The position numbers and the translations under genes are program-made. Below the pieces are notes generated by a model. That model had not been told where the DNA came from. It saw only the letters and a list, made by a program, of their open reading frames with translations, and did not search any database. DNA of 64,000 nucleotides. Origin: Desulfovibrionaceae bacterium (GTDB lineage Bacteria; Desulfobacterota; Desulfovibrionia; Desulfovibrionales; Desulfovibrionaceae). The stretch is from NCBI GenBank assembly GCA_028689675.1, contig JAQVCS010000001.1:1-64000 (forward strand), read 5' to 3'. Position 1 is the first letter of the stretch, and every line of letters starts with the position of its first letter. Of the stretch, positions 9,068 through 17,130 are shown piece after piece.

Positions 9068-9103
9068 GCAAAAAACAAAGCCCTCGGCACTGTGACCAAG
9101 GGC
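9068..9103 (-). terminator. Rho-independent terminator after thiE
   Basis: An 8-bp stem with one mismatch (9080-9087 with 9096-9103, loop of 8). On the minus strand it is followed by a T-rich run (TTTGTTTTTTG). It lies about 50 bases past the thiE stop and insulates it from the coo leader. Confidence 0.75.
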
Positions 9104-9151
9104 ACATAAAAAAAGAAGGAAAATTTTATGTTTTTCTTGTGCAGCAGGGGC

Positions 9152-9826
9152 TTAAGCCTGTTTTTCTTGCTGATTTTGCCATGCAGCACGCCCCTGCCCC
9201 ATAGCCTGCCGCACAGCCTGCACACTGGCGCCAATATCCTGCGCACCCACAAGGGCAGAGACAAGAGCGCAGCACTCAGCCCCATGCGCAGCAATGCTGG
9301 CAATATTGTGCTCTTTTATGCCGCCTATAGCCACAAAGGGCAGGGGCTGCTCGGCCACCACCCAATCCAAATAGCTGTAGCCCACGGGGGCACATACATC
9401 TTCCTTAGTCTGCGTGGCAAAAATAGGGCCTACACCAATATAATCTGCCCCGCAGGCGCGCGCGGCCAAGGCCTGCTCTGGGCTGTGTGTAGAAAGCCCA
9501 ATAATTTTATCTGCCCCCAGCAAGCGTCGCGCCTGCGCCACAGGGATATCTTCCTGACCAATATGCACGCCGTCCGCATCGACCAGCAGCGCCAAGTCGA
9601 TATGATCATTTACAATAAAACAAGCTCCAGCGGCGCGGGTCATGCGGCGCAGCAGCAGGCATTCCTGCAGCATTTCACCTTTTTTCTTTTTCTTTTCGCG
9701 GTATTGTAAAATTTTCACCCCTGCATCCAGCAAAGCCCCAGCCACAAAATCTAAAGGCCGCCCCAAAGAAAGGCGGCTGTCGGTCAAAGCATAAATATCT
9801 GTCATATTGGGTAAAATTCTTGGCAT
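9152..9826 (-). CDS. thiE: Thiamine-phosphate synthase ThiE
   Basis: 224 residues, slightly longer than the usual 205-215. ThiE joins HMP-pyrophosphate and thiazole phosphate to form thiamine phosphate in the cytoplasm. Family motifs appear in order: YALTDSRLSLGR, QYREKKKKKGEM (pyrophosphate loop), FIVNDHIDLAL, GVHIGQEDIPV, IGLSTH, DYIGVGPIFATQTK and VAIGGI. The run of five lysines in the second motif is unusual. The start at 9826 has AGGAAAG close upstream. No TPP riboswitch was recognised in the 80 bases before the gene. Confidence 0.93.
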   Translation of the reverse strand: MPRILPNMTDIYALTDSRLSLGRPLDFVAGALLDAGVKILQYREKKKKKGEMLQECLLLRRMTRAAGACFIVNDHIDLALLVDADGVHIGQEDIPVAQARRLLGADKIIGLSTHSPEQALAARACGADYIGVGPIFATQTKEDVCAPVGYSYLDWVVAEQPLPFVAIGGIKEHNIASIAAHGAECCALVSALVGAQDIGASVQAVRQAMGQGRAAWQNQQEKQA

Positions 9827-9906
9827 ACTTTCCTCATTCTGTATTCTTTATTTGCTTATGCCCCTGTGCTCTTGCCTGTGCCGTCACGAATTTGTTATAA
9901 AACATG

Positions 9907-10845
9907 CTAACCAACAACAGCACGCCACAGCCGCCGCACTATGCTGGCCGCCATGCGCTGGGGTTTAAACGAAATTTCCACCAAATCCTCGGGCAAGCAA
10001 AAGCCTGCGCTGGAAAAAGCTGTGGGCTGGCATAAAGGGTAGCGCGCTGGCAATAGGGCTGCTGGCACATCAGCTTTGCACAAGGCAGCCCACAAGGGCA
10101 CTTGCGCTGGCTGCAAACCAAGCAGACGGTACAAGGCCACATCCAGCGCCACGGCATCGGCCGCAGCCCCCACACAGCCCAGAGGGAAGGGGCTGCCCTT
10201 GGCTGGGCCTGTGCCGTGCATGGCAATAATGCCATCGGCAAGCCCAGCCACAGGCGGCAGCGCCTGCCACAAGTCCACAATGGACGCCGTAAAGTGCTCA
10301 AGGCTGTTCCCCTGCCTTGTGTGCGCCAGCACCTTGCCCAAGCCACAAATGCAGCCAAAAAGATTTTTTACCGCCAGTGTTACACGCATTTGGCAATGCG
10401 CCTTCACACGGGGCAAGGAAAGCAGGGCTTCGGCCTCCAGCGCTGCCCGCGCAATACCCCACTGCCCGCCGCCGTGCAGGGGCAGGGGTACGGGGTCATC
10501 TAAAGCATGCACGCTCAGGTGTAGGGGCTGCAAAGCCTGTTGCAGGCCAATGGCCTGCGCCACCCCCTGTGCTGTGCCAAAACCCGGAGAATCGGCCACA
10601 AAAGGGCGCGCACCATAGTCCAGCAGCCATTGGCAGGCCGCGGCTACCACCAAGGGATGAGAGCAGGCCAAGGGCAAAGCCCGCAGCAAGTTGGGCTTGA
10701 CCAGCACCAGCCCACGGGGCGGGCGCCACTGCGAGGCTTCCAGCACAGAGCCTACAGCAGCAGAAACAGCCTGCGGCGTGTAGCTTGTGCAGGCAGCCAA
10801 GGCAACCACGGGCTGGGGGGAAGCAAAGGGCGGGCTTTCTTTCAT
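9907..10845 (-). CDS. DUF362 domain protein of unknown function
   Basis: 312 residues. The signature AHCQMRVTLAVKNLFGCICG, together with LVKPNLL near the start and VADSPGFG, places it in the DUF362 family, some members of which are fused to ferredoxin domains. No ferredoxin cysteine motif is present here, so this is a stand-alone domain. The start at 10845 is favoured for content, although its ribosome-binding site is weak. A TTG start at 10965 would add a 40-residue hydrophobic leader and cannot be excluded. The stop lies 80 bases upstream of thiE, so co-transcription is possible. The substrate is unknown. Confidence 0.7.
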   Translation of the reverse strand: MKESPPFASPQPVVALAACTSYTPQAVSAAVGSVLEASQWRPPRGLVLVKPNLLRALPLACSHPLVVAAACQWLLDYGARPFVADSPGFGTAQGVAQAIGLQQALQPLHLSVHALDDPVPLPLHGGGQWGIARAALEAEALLSLPRVKAHCQMRVTLAVKNLFGCICGLGKVLAHTRQGNSLEHFTASIVDLWQALPPVAGLADGIIAMHGTGPAKGSPFPLGCVGAAADAVALDVALYRLLGLQPAQVPLWAALCKADVPAALLPARYPLCQPTAFSSAGFCLPEDLVEISFKPQRMAASIVRRLWRAVVG

Positions 10846-11090
10846 ACAAGGCAGTGTATGCCGCCCAAGCCTGCCTTGTAAAGAATGCGAACAAAATACA
10901 AAAAAACATACTTTACCAAAGAACTGATAATAAAAAATAATAATATCAAAGAAATACAGTATCAACTTTGAGCCTATAGCTTAGATTTTATTTTCTCGGC
11001 GCAGTTAAAATTGCAATCTGCACGGCTTTGCGTTATTCATCCGCATACGTTAATTACTTCCTCTTGCCGCTTTTTTATGGAGCAAAACTC

Positions 11091-13670
11091 ATGTTCAGCC
11101 CATTGTGCGCCCGCGTTTTTTTTGCACTTTTGCTTATTTTCAGCCTTGCGCAGCCTTTTTCTTTGCAGGCTTTAGCCGCAGACCCCGCCCCTACCGAAGC
11201 GGTCAAAGATAAGGATGCAGCTAAAGACGCCCCCAAAGAAGCAAGCGCGCCAGAAGAAAACCCGTGGGATGCCGAATGGGCGAACCAGCGCCAGCAGCTT
11301 GATGACGTGGCGCAAACAGCTAAAGATTTACAAAAAGATATTCCAGGCATGGTTACGGCGCATAATAAAGCATTAGCCCCCTATAGCGCTGATGCCCGCC
11401 GTATGTATTTGCTGGCAAGCAGCTATGCCAACAACCCCCGCGTGCTGGAGGCTTTGCAAAACCGCTTTGAAGAAATGCGCATTGCTGTTGCCGCCATTGC
11501 CGCGCCCCTTGAACAGCAAAAAAAGATTTCTGAAGAATTAAAAGATAAAATTGAGCTGCTGCGCGGCACCCTACCCAAAAATGCCAATCTGACGGACGAA
11601 TTAAAGCAGTTCAGCCGCAATTTGGATACCGTGGGCAAGCAGCTTGCCTCTGCCAATACGCGCATTGCCTCTTCCCTTGTGCCCGCCACAGGGCTTATGC
11701 AATCACTTCAAAAAGCCGCGCTTGACATTAGTGTAACCCTGCCCCCTCTGTGGCAGCAGCATTACACCGAAGGCCCCAGCAATTATTGGGCACCCGACTT
11801 ATGGGCAAACTTTGCTGCCGATATGCAGGCAACAGTGCAAACGGCTATTTTGCGTTTGCCGCTAGAGCTACCCGATACGCGAGACGAATTTTTTGTCGCC
11901 CTTTTGCATTTTTTAGTGGCATTATGCGTTTTTTCTGGCCTGAGCCTTCTTATTTATAAAAATATAAATAAAAGCGGGTCAGGCAAGACCGTTATTTGGC
12001 ACATGTTCACCCGTAGTGTGCCATGGCTGGGTTTGGGCATTGCCCTTGTTGCTTCCTCTTGGAATTTAAACAATACTTTTTGGCACAGCCTGCTTGCCTT
12101 GGGTAACGTGGCACTTATTATAGGGCAAACCTCGCTGGCATGGGATATACGGCGCATTACTCATGAAGAGCTGCACGCCGTACCCTCGCCTATGTGGCAA
12201 ATTTACCCTCTGACGCTGACCAGCTATGTACTTTTGTACCCCAACCTGCCGCCCTATTTTGTTAATGTACTGTGGATATTTATTGTTATTGGCTTTCTTG
12301 CCTTCTCGCGCTATCGCGCAGATAAGAAAATTCCGCTTGAGCCAGATAACAGCCTTTTTCGCATGCAGCCTTTCTTTTTGTGGATTTGCCTTATTCTTGC
12401 TCTACTGGGTATGGGCATTGCCTCACAAATTCTTTACCTGCTCTATACTTCCTGCATAGTTGCCATGCAGCTTATGCTTGGCTCTATGCAAGTAATACAC
12501 AGTGTGTCAGAAAAACAGCCGCAGGAAGGCCTGAAGGCTGCTGTGGTGAGCATTTTTACGGCTATGGCCGCACCAGCCCTGCTTTTGCTTGTTATTGGCG
12601 GCATGAGCCTGTGGCTGTGTACCCTGCCCGGCGGTATTATTCTTATTCAGCATTATGCTGGCACCAGCGTTGCCGTGGGGCAAACCAGCTTTAATATGCT
12701 TTCGCTGCTGTTGATTATCAGCATGTTTTATTTGGCGCGCGCTTCTATTTCCCTTGGGTCAACTTTTTTACGAAGCCTTGCCGCCTCACAGCAAAACCAT
12801 TTAGATAATTCCCTTGTGCAGCCCTTTATGACAGCCCTTACCTATACCATTTGGGCTGGCTATGGGCTTTTCACCCTGCACACACTGGGGCTTGAGCTTT
12901 CAAGCCTTGCCATGGTTGCTGGTGGCCTTTCTGTGGGTATTGGTTTTGGCTTGCAAACTATAGTAAGCAACTTCCTTTCTGGGCTTATTCTTATTTTCAG
13001 CCGCACTTTGCAAGAAGGCGACATTATTGATGTGGAAGGGCTCACGGGCACAGTGCGTAAAATAAGCGTGCGTGCCACTATGGTAGAAACCTTTAACGGC
13101 GCAGCTATTTATGTGCCCAATGCCGATTTTGTTTCCCGCCGTCTTATTAATTGGACACGCAATGGGCGCAATACACGCCGTGAAATTATTGTTGGGGTTG
13201 CCTATGGCTCAGACACGCAATTGGTTATGAAAGCCCTGCGCGAATCAGCAAGCAGTAATGAAAATGTTATGAAATACCCCCTGCCTGCTGTAATGTTTAA
13301 AGACTTTGGAGCAAGCACGCTTGATTTCTCTCTGCTGTATTGGGTGCGTGATTTCAACTCTGGCGTTAGTACCGACTCAAATATCCGCCTAGAAATTGAA
13401 AAACGCTTCCGCCAGCTTGACATTGACATTGCCTTCCCCCAAATGGATGTACATGTGGTGGATATGCCGCCACGTGCGCTGGCACGCCCCCGCCCTGCCG
13501 AAAAGGCTGCTGCCCAAAATGGGCAGACAAATCAACAGGACGCAAAAAAGCCTGCCCTCAACACAACAAAGACAGGCCGTAGGCACATGCGCCTTATTCG
13601 CCGCAAGGCTGGGGCACAAGCTATAGCACCTGCCCAAAACAGCACAGAAGAACAAGGCCAAACAGCCTAA
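11091..13670 (+). CDS. MscS-family mechanosensitive channel with large N-terminal region
   Basis: 859 residues. A signal peptide (MFSPLCARVFFALLLIF... to about residue 29) leads into a roughly 240-residue periplasmic helical region, then about ten membrane helices, and the conserved MscS pore and beta domain around residues 610-720: GGLSVGIGFGLQTIVSNFLS, then TLQEGDIIDVEGLTGTVRKI and NADFVSRRLINWTRN. It should open under osmotic downshock and release solutes across the inner membrane. The architecture resembles the long MscK/YjeP-type channels. The C-terminal 60 residues are basic and low complexity. GGAGC precedes the start. cysK follows after 39 bases without an obvious terminator. Confidence 0.88.
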   Translation: MFSPLCARVFFALLLIFSLAQPFSLQALAADPAPTEAVKDKDAAKDAPKEASAPEENPWDAEWANQRQQLDDVAQTAKDLQKDIPGMVTAHNKALAPYSADARRMYLLASSYANNPRVLEALQNRFEEMRIAVAAIAAPLEQQKKISEELKDKIELLRGTLPKNANLTDELKQFSRNLDTVGKQLASANTRIASSLVPATGLMQSLQKAALDISVTLPPLWQQHYTEGPSNYWAPDLWANFAADMQATVQTAILRLPLELPDTRDEFFVALLHFLVALCVFSGLSLLIYKNINKSGSGKTVIWHMFTRSVPWLGLGIALVASSWNLNNTFWHSLLALGNVALIIGQTSLAWDIRRITHEELHAVPSPMWQIYPLTLTSYVLLYPNLPPYFVNVLWIFIVIGFLAFSRYRADKKIPLEPDNSLFRMQPFFLWICLILALLGMGIASQILYLLYTSCIVAMQLMLGSMQVIHSVSEKQPQEGLKAAVVSIFTAMAAPALLLLVIGGMSLWLCTLPGGIILIQHYAGTSVAVGQTSFNMLSLLLIISMFYLARASISLGSTFLRSLAASQQNHLDNSLVQPFMTALTYTIWAGYGLFTLHTLGLELSSLAMVAGGLSVGIGFGLQTIVSNFLSGLILIFSRTLQEGDIIDVEGLTGTVRKISVRATMVETFNGAAIYVPNADFVSRRLINWTRNGRNTRREIIVGVAYGSDTQLVMKALRESASSNENVMKYPLPAVMFKDFGASTLDFSLLYWVRDFNSGVSTDSNIRLEIEKRFRQLDIDIAFPQMDVHVVDMPPRALARPRPAEKAAAQNGQTNQQDAKKPALNTTKTGRRHMRLIRRKAGAQAIAPAQNSTEEQGQTA

Positions 13671-13709
13671 GTATACTTTACGGACTTTGTTACATTTTTA
13701 GGAGCATAC

Positions 13710-14627
13710 ATGCTGACCAACATCTTGCAGAACATAGGCAACACCCCCCTGCTTCGCCTGAATTCCCTTACCCGCGGTTTGGCTGGTGAGGTGTGGGTCA
13801 AGCTGGAAAATCGCAACCCTGGCGGCTCTATAAAGGATCGTATTGCTTTTTACATGATAGAGCGCGCCCTTGACCACGGCAGGCTTGATATAGACGGCAC
13901 CATTGTTGAGCCTACCAGCGGCAATACAGGCATAGCACTTGCCCTCATAGCGGCTGTGCGCGGCCTCAAGTGCATTTTGACTATGCCCGAAAGCATGAGC
14001 ATAGAGCGCCGCAAATTGCTGGCACAATATGGTGCCGAGCTGGTGCTGACCCCTGCCGCCGAAGGCATGCGCGGCGCTATGGAAGCAGCAGAACGCATTG
14101 TGGCCGAACGCGGGGCTGTGATGCTGGGGCAATTCACCAATATTGATGCTGTGGAAGCCCATTATGTCACCACGGGGCCAGAAATTTATAGTGACAGCGT
14201 GGGCATAATGCATGCCCTTGTTGCCGGCGTGGGCACAGGCAGCAGCCTAACGGGCACAGGGCGCTTTTTAAAAGAGCATATTGATGGTTTTCGCGTTATT
14301 GCTGTTGAGCCTGCGGCTTCACCTTTATTGTCGCAGGGCAAGGCAGGGGCGCATGGTTTGCAGGGCATAGGCGCAAACTTTGTGCCTGCTGTGCTCGACC
14401 GTAGCCTGCTTGATGAAATTATTACTGCCACAGAAGAAGATGCCTTTGCCACCGCCCGCCGCCTGTATAAAGAAGAAGGCATTAGCTGCGGCATTTCCAG
14501 CGGCGCAAACGTATGGGCAGCCCTACAGCTTGCTGCTCGCCCCGAAATGGCAGGCAAGCGCGTGGTCACCTTTATTTGCGATGGTGGGGAACGCTACCTT
14601 TCTACTGGCCTCTTTGCCGCGCAATAA
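13710..14627 (+). CDS. cysK: Cysteine synthase (O-acetylserine sulfhydrylase)
   Basis: 305 residues, the normal length. A PLP enzyme that makes cysteine from O-acetylserine and sulfide, which is abundant in a sulfate reducer. The PLP lysine is Lys42 in NPGGSIKDR, the acetylserine loop is TSGNTG (68-73), and the phosphate-binding GVGTGSS lies near 176. AGGAGC lies six bases before the ATG. A strong terminator follows. The family also includes CysM and cystathionine beta-synthase-like enzymes, but the motifs and length favour CysK. Confidence 0.92.
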   Translation: MLTNILQNIGNTPLLRLNSLTRGLAGEVWVKLENRNPGGSIKDRIAFYMIERALDHGRLDIDGTIVEPTSGNTGIALALIAAVRGLKCILTMPESMSIERRKLLAQYGAELVLTPAAEGMRGAMEAAERIVAERGAVMLGQFTNIDAVEAHYVTTGPEIYSDSVGIMHALVAGVGTGSSLTGTGRFLKEHIDGFRVIAVEPAASPLLSQGKAGAHGLQGIGANFVPAVLDRSLLDEIITATEEDAFATARRLYKEEGISCGISSGANVWAALQLAARPEMAGKRVVTFICDGGERYLSTGLFAAQ

Positions 14628-14672
14628 CTTTTGTACACCCATGGGGGCTAGGCAATGCCGCCCCCAGCCCAC

Positions 14673-14695
14673 AACGCCCTTCGGGGCGTTTTTTT
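14673..14695 (+). terminator. Rho-independent terminator of cysK
   Basis: A 7-bp perfect stem AACGCCC/GGGCGTT closed by a TTCG tetraloop and followed directly by T residues. It lies 46 bases after the cysK stop. Confidence 0.92.
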
Positions 14696-14887
14696 ATTCA
14701 GCCCCTTGAGAAAATACGGGCAAGGTGAGCCTTCTTGGCTATAGTCAAGCCTGTTTGCAGGCACAAACAGAAATAAGCAGAGGAGGGCAGGCTGTGCCCA
14801 CCGTGCAAGCCCTTAAAAAAATATCTTTATATTTTAAGTAACTATAAGATAAAATCAAATTTTTAGTAAAAAAATGATACAAGGTGG

Positions 14888-14916
14888 TTGACTTTTTGTT
14901 CGATTATTCACAAGAT
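14888..14916 (+). promoter_or_regulatory. Probable sat promoter with an overlapping Rex-like operator
   Basis: TTGACT (14888-14893) is a good -35, with CAAGAT 17 bases later as a weak -10. Between and overlapping them is TTGTTCGATTATTCACAA (14896-14913), which matches the TTGTGA-N6-TCACAA form of Rex sites at 10 of 12 defined positions. Rex, an NADH-sensing repressor, is known to repress sat in D. vulgaris. The placement over the promoter fits repression. The site is read by eye and untested. Confidence 0.6.
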
Positions 14917-15008
14917 AGCCCACATGGAAACTCACTCAAGGAGAGCGCCTGTGTGCCCCCTCTTGAGGCGTCATACAATCATTCGCAAAAAATCTTGGAG
15001 GATTTGCA

Positions 15009-16280
15009 ATGGCCAATCTCGTCCCCCCTCATGGTGGTAAAGGTCTCGTTTGTTGTCTGCTCGAAGGCGCTGAACTCGCTGCTGAACAGAAGAAAGCCGA
15101 AGGTCTGACTAAGATTGAAATTTCTTCGCGCGCCAAGGGCGACCTCATCATGATGGGTATTGGCGGCTTCTCTCCGCTGAATGGCTTCATGGGTAAGGCT
15201 GACTGGAAAAGCGTTGTTGAAAAAATGACCCTCGCCGATGGCACCTTCTGGCCCGTGCCGGTGACCCTTGATGTGGACGCCGCCACTGCCAAATCTTTGA
15301 CCGCTGGTCAGGAAGTTGCTCTGGTTCGCAACGGCACCGTGATGGCTACCATGAAAGTGGAAGACATCTATGAAATGGACGAAGCTGCGAAAAAATGGGA
15401 ATGCGAACTGGTGTTCAAGGGCGAAGGCCCCGACTCCGAAAAGTTCTGGGACGTGGCTCTTGAAGACCACCCCGGCGTGAAAATGGTTATGGCTCAGAAA
15501 GACTTCAACATCGGTGGTACCGTGAAAGTTCTTTCTCAGGGCGACTTCCCCGAAAAGTTCCCTGGCGTGTACAAAACGCCTGCTCAGCTGCGTGCTGAAA
15601 TGGAAGCCAAGGGCTGGAAGAATGTTGCCGCTCTGCAGCTGCGTAACCCCATGCACCGCTCTCATGAATATCTTGCCAAGCTGGCCGCTGAAGTGTGCGA
15701 CGGCGTGGTCATCCACTCCCTCGTGGGCGCTCTGAAACCTGGTGACATCCCCGCTGAAGTGCGCGTAAAGTGCATTGACGTGCTGGTTGACAAATATTTT
15801 GTGAAAGAAAACGTCATTCAGGCTGGCTACCCCTTGGATATGCGTTATGCTGGCCCTCGTGAAGCTCTGCTGCACGCCACCTTCCGCCAGAACTATGGCG
15901 TCAACAACCAGATTGTTGGCCGTGACCATGCTGGTGTGGGCGACTTCTACGGCATGTTTGAAGCTCAGACCATTTTTGACAAACTGCCCGAGAATGCTGA
16001 CGAAGGCAAAAACCTCCTTTGCAAGCCCATGAAGATTGACTGGACCTTCTACTGCAAAAAGTGCGACGGCATGGCTTCCATGCGCACCTGCCCCCATGGC
16101 AAAGAAGACCGCGTTATTCTTTCTGGCACCAAACTGCGTAAAGCCCTTTCCGAAGGCGCCGATGTGCCAGATCATTTTGGTCGTGAAGAAGTGCTGGAAA
16201 TTCTCCGCGAATACTACAGCGGCCTGACCACCAAGGTGGAAGTGAAAATGCAGCGCGCTGCTTCTGGTTCTACCATGTAG
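15009..16280 (+). CDS. sat: Dissimilatory sulfate adenylyltransferase (ATP sulfurylase)
   Basis: 423 residues, homooligomeric Sat type. It activates sulfate with ATP to APS, the first step of sulfate respiration, in the cytoplasm. [11 protein letters not shown] (about residues 209-219) and GRDHAGVG (about 304) are the nucleotide- and sulfate-binding motifs. A Cys/His cluster near residue 348 ([16 protein letters not shown]) is the metal-binding knot seen in Desulfovibrio Sat. TTGGAGG lies nine bases upstream of the ATG. Codon use is more biased (GCT, CTG, GAA rich) than in neighbours, as expected for a very highly expressed gene. It is monocistronic between a promoter and a terminator. Confidence 0.96.
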   Translation: MANLVPPHGGKGLVCCLLEGAELAAEQKKAEGLTKIEISSRAKGDLIMMGIGGFSPLNGFMGKADWKSVVEKMTLADGTFWPVPVTLDVDAATAKSLTAGQEVALVRNGTVMATMKVEDIYEMDEAAKKWECELVFKGEGPDSEKFWDVALEDHPGVKMVMAQKDFNIGGTVKVLSQGDFPEKFPGVYKTPAQLRAEMEAKGWKNVAALQLRNPMHRSHEYLAKLAAEVCDGVVIHSLVGALKPGDIPAEVRVKCIDVLVDKYFVKENVIQAGYPLDMRYAGPREALLHATFRQNYGVNNQIVGRDHAGVGDFYGMFEAQTIFDKLPENADEGKNLLCKPMKIDWTFYCKKCDGMASMRTCPHGKEDRVILSGTKLRKALSEGADVPDHFGREEVLEILREYYSGLTTKVEVKMQRAASGSTM

Positions 16281-16307
16281 CACGGCAGCAATGCTTACAT
16301 AATATTG

Positions 16308-16336
16308 GGGGGTGCCTGTAAGGGCATCCCCTTTTT
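16308..16336 (+). terminator. Rho-independent terminator of sat
   Basis: A 9-bp stem (16308-16316 with 16323-16331, one G-T pair) followed by TTTTT. It starts 28 bases past the sat stop. Confidence 0.88.
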
Positions 16337-16394
16337 GCTGGCATATGCTCTTGCAAAAAGCATTTTGATCGCACCTGAGCGGCAAAAAAAAGCC

Positions 16395-16429
16395 CCTTGC
16401 TGCCCCTTGCGTCTTTAGTGGCAGCAAGG
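16395..16429. other. Second hairpin between sat and the TPR gene
   Basis: A 10-bp perfect stem CCTTGCTGCC/GGCAGCAAGG with a 15-base loop. A run of A residues lies on its left side, so it would read as a terminator only on the minus strand, where no gene ends. It could be a remnant, or a structure in the leader of the TPR gene. Confidence 0.45.
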
Positions 16430-16507
16430 TATCATTCCCGCTCTTGGGTAAGGGGCTGTACCCTTACCCGCCCTTGCACCACCTTCAGCCAGCATATTTC
16501 AAAAAAC

Positions 16508-17113
16508 ATGGCTCAAGAATCCTTACTTAGCCCAGCCTATGCCTGTGCTTTGCACAAAACCTTGCATTGTGCTCTTATTCTTGCTTGTGTGGGGGCAGCA
16601 CTTACATGCCCCACGGTTTTTTCTGCACCGCCCAATGCCGAAGAAAACACAGAAAACCGCACAGCGGCAGCGCCAAATTTCCCAGCTTCGCGCGAACAGT
16701 GCGAACTGCGCATAGAAGAACTGCACATAGCCCTGCGGCAAAACCCGCACAATGCCAAACTTTGGGCAGCGCTGGGCAATATGTATTTTGATACAGAAAA
16801 ACCGCACGATGCCGTACGCGCCTACACTCGTTCGCTGACCTTACAGCCTAAAAATCCCGATGTTCTTACTGATCTGGGCATTATGTACCGCAGCCTTGGC
16901 CTGTATGCCCTTGCTGTGCAAAGTTTTATGCGCGCAATACGCATTCAGCCCTCGCATGAAAATGCACTTTTTAACCTAGGGCTGGTACAATATTTTGATA
17001 TGTACCAACACGGGGAAGGCAAAATGACATGGCGCCGTCTGCTTGCCCTCAACCCAAAAGCCATCACGCCCGATGGCCGCCGTATCAGCGAATTACTTTC
17101 CACCTTGCAGTAA
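16508..17113 (+). CDS. TPR-repeat protein, probably exported
   Basis: 201 residues. Residues 12-40 form a hydrophobic signal or anchor segment. Three tetratricopeptide repeats follow: NAKLWAALGNMYFDTEKPHD..., PDVLTDLGIMYRSLGLYALA... and ENALFNLGLVQYFDMYQHGE.... Such repeats bind partner proteins. The start at 16508 has no clear ribosome-binding site, and in-frame starts exist from 16397, so the N terminus is uncertain. It lies 17 bases before the large hybrid sensor gene, so the two are probably one operon and may act together. No enzymatic motif is seen. Confidence 0.7.
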   Translation: MAQESLLSPAYACALHKTLHCALILACVGAALTCPTVFSAPPNAEENTENRTAAAPNFPASREQCELRIEELHIALRQNPHNAKLWAALGNMYFDTEKPHDAVRAYTRSLTLQPKNPDVLTDLGIMYRSLGLYALAVQSFMRAIRIQPSHENALFNLGLVQYFDMYQHGEGKMTWRRLLALNPKAITPDGRRISELLSTLQ

Positions 17114-17130
17114 TACCACGAGGTTTTGCC

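Noticed and set aside
14979..16427. 482-residue open frame antisense to sat
   Set aside because: Mirror of a highly biased coding gene; no family motif or ribosome-binding site, and sat is certain.
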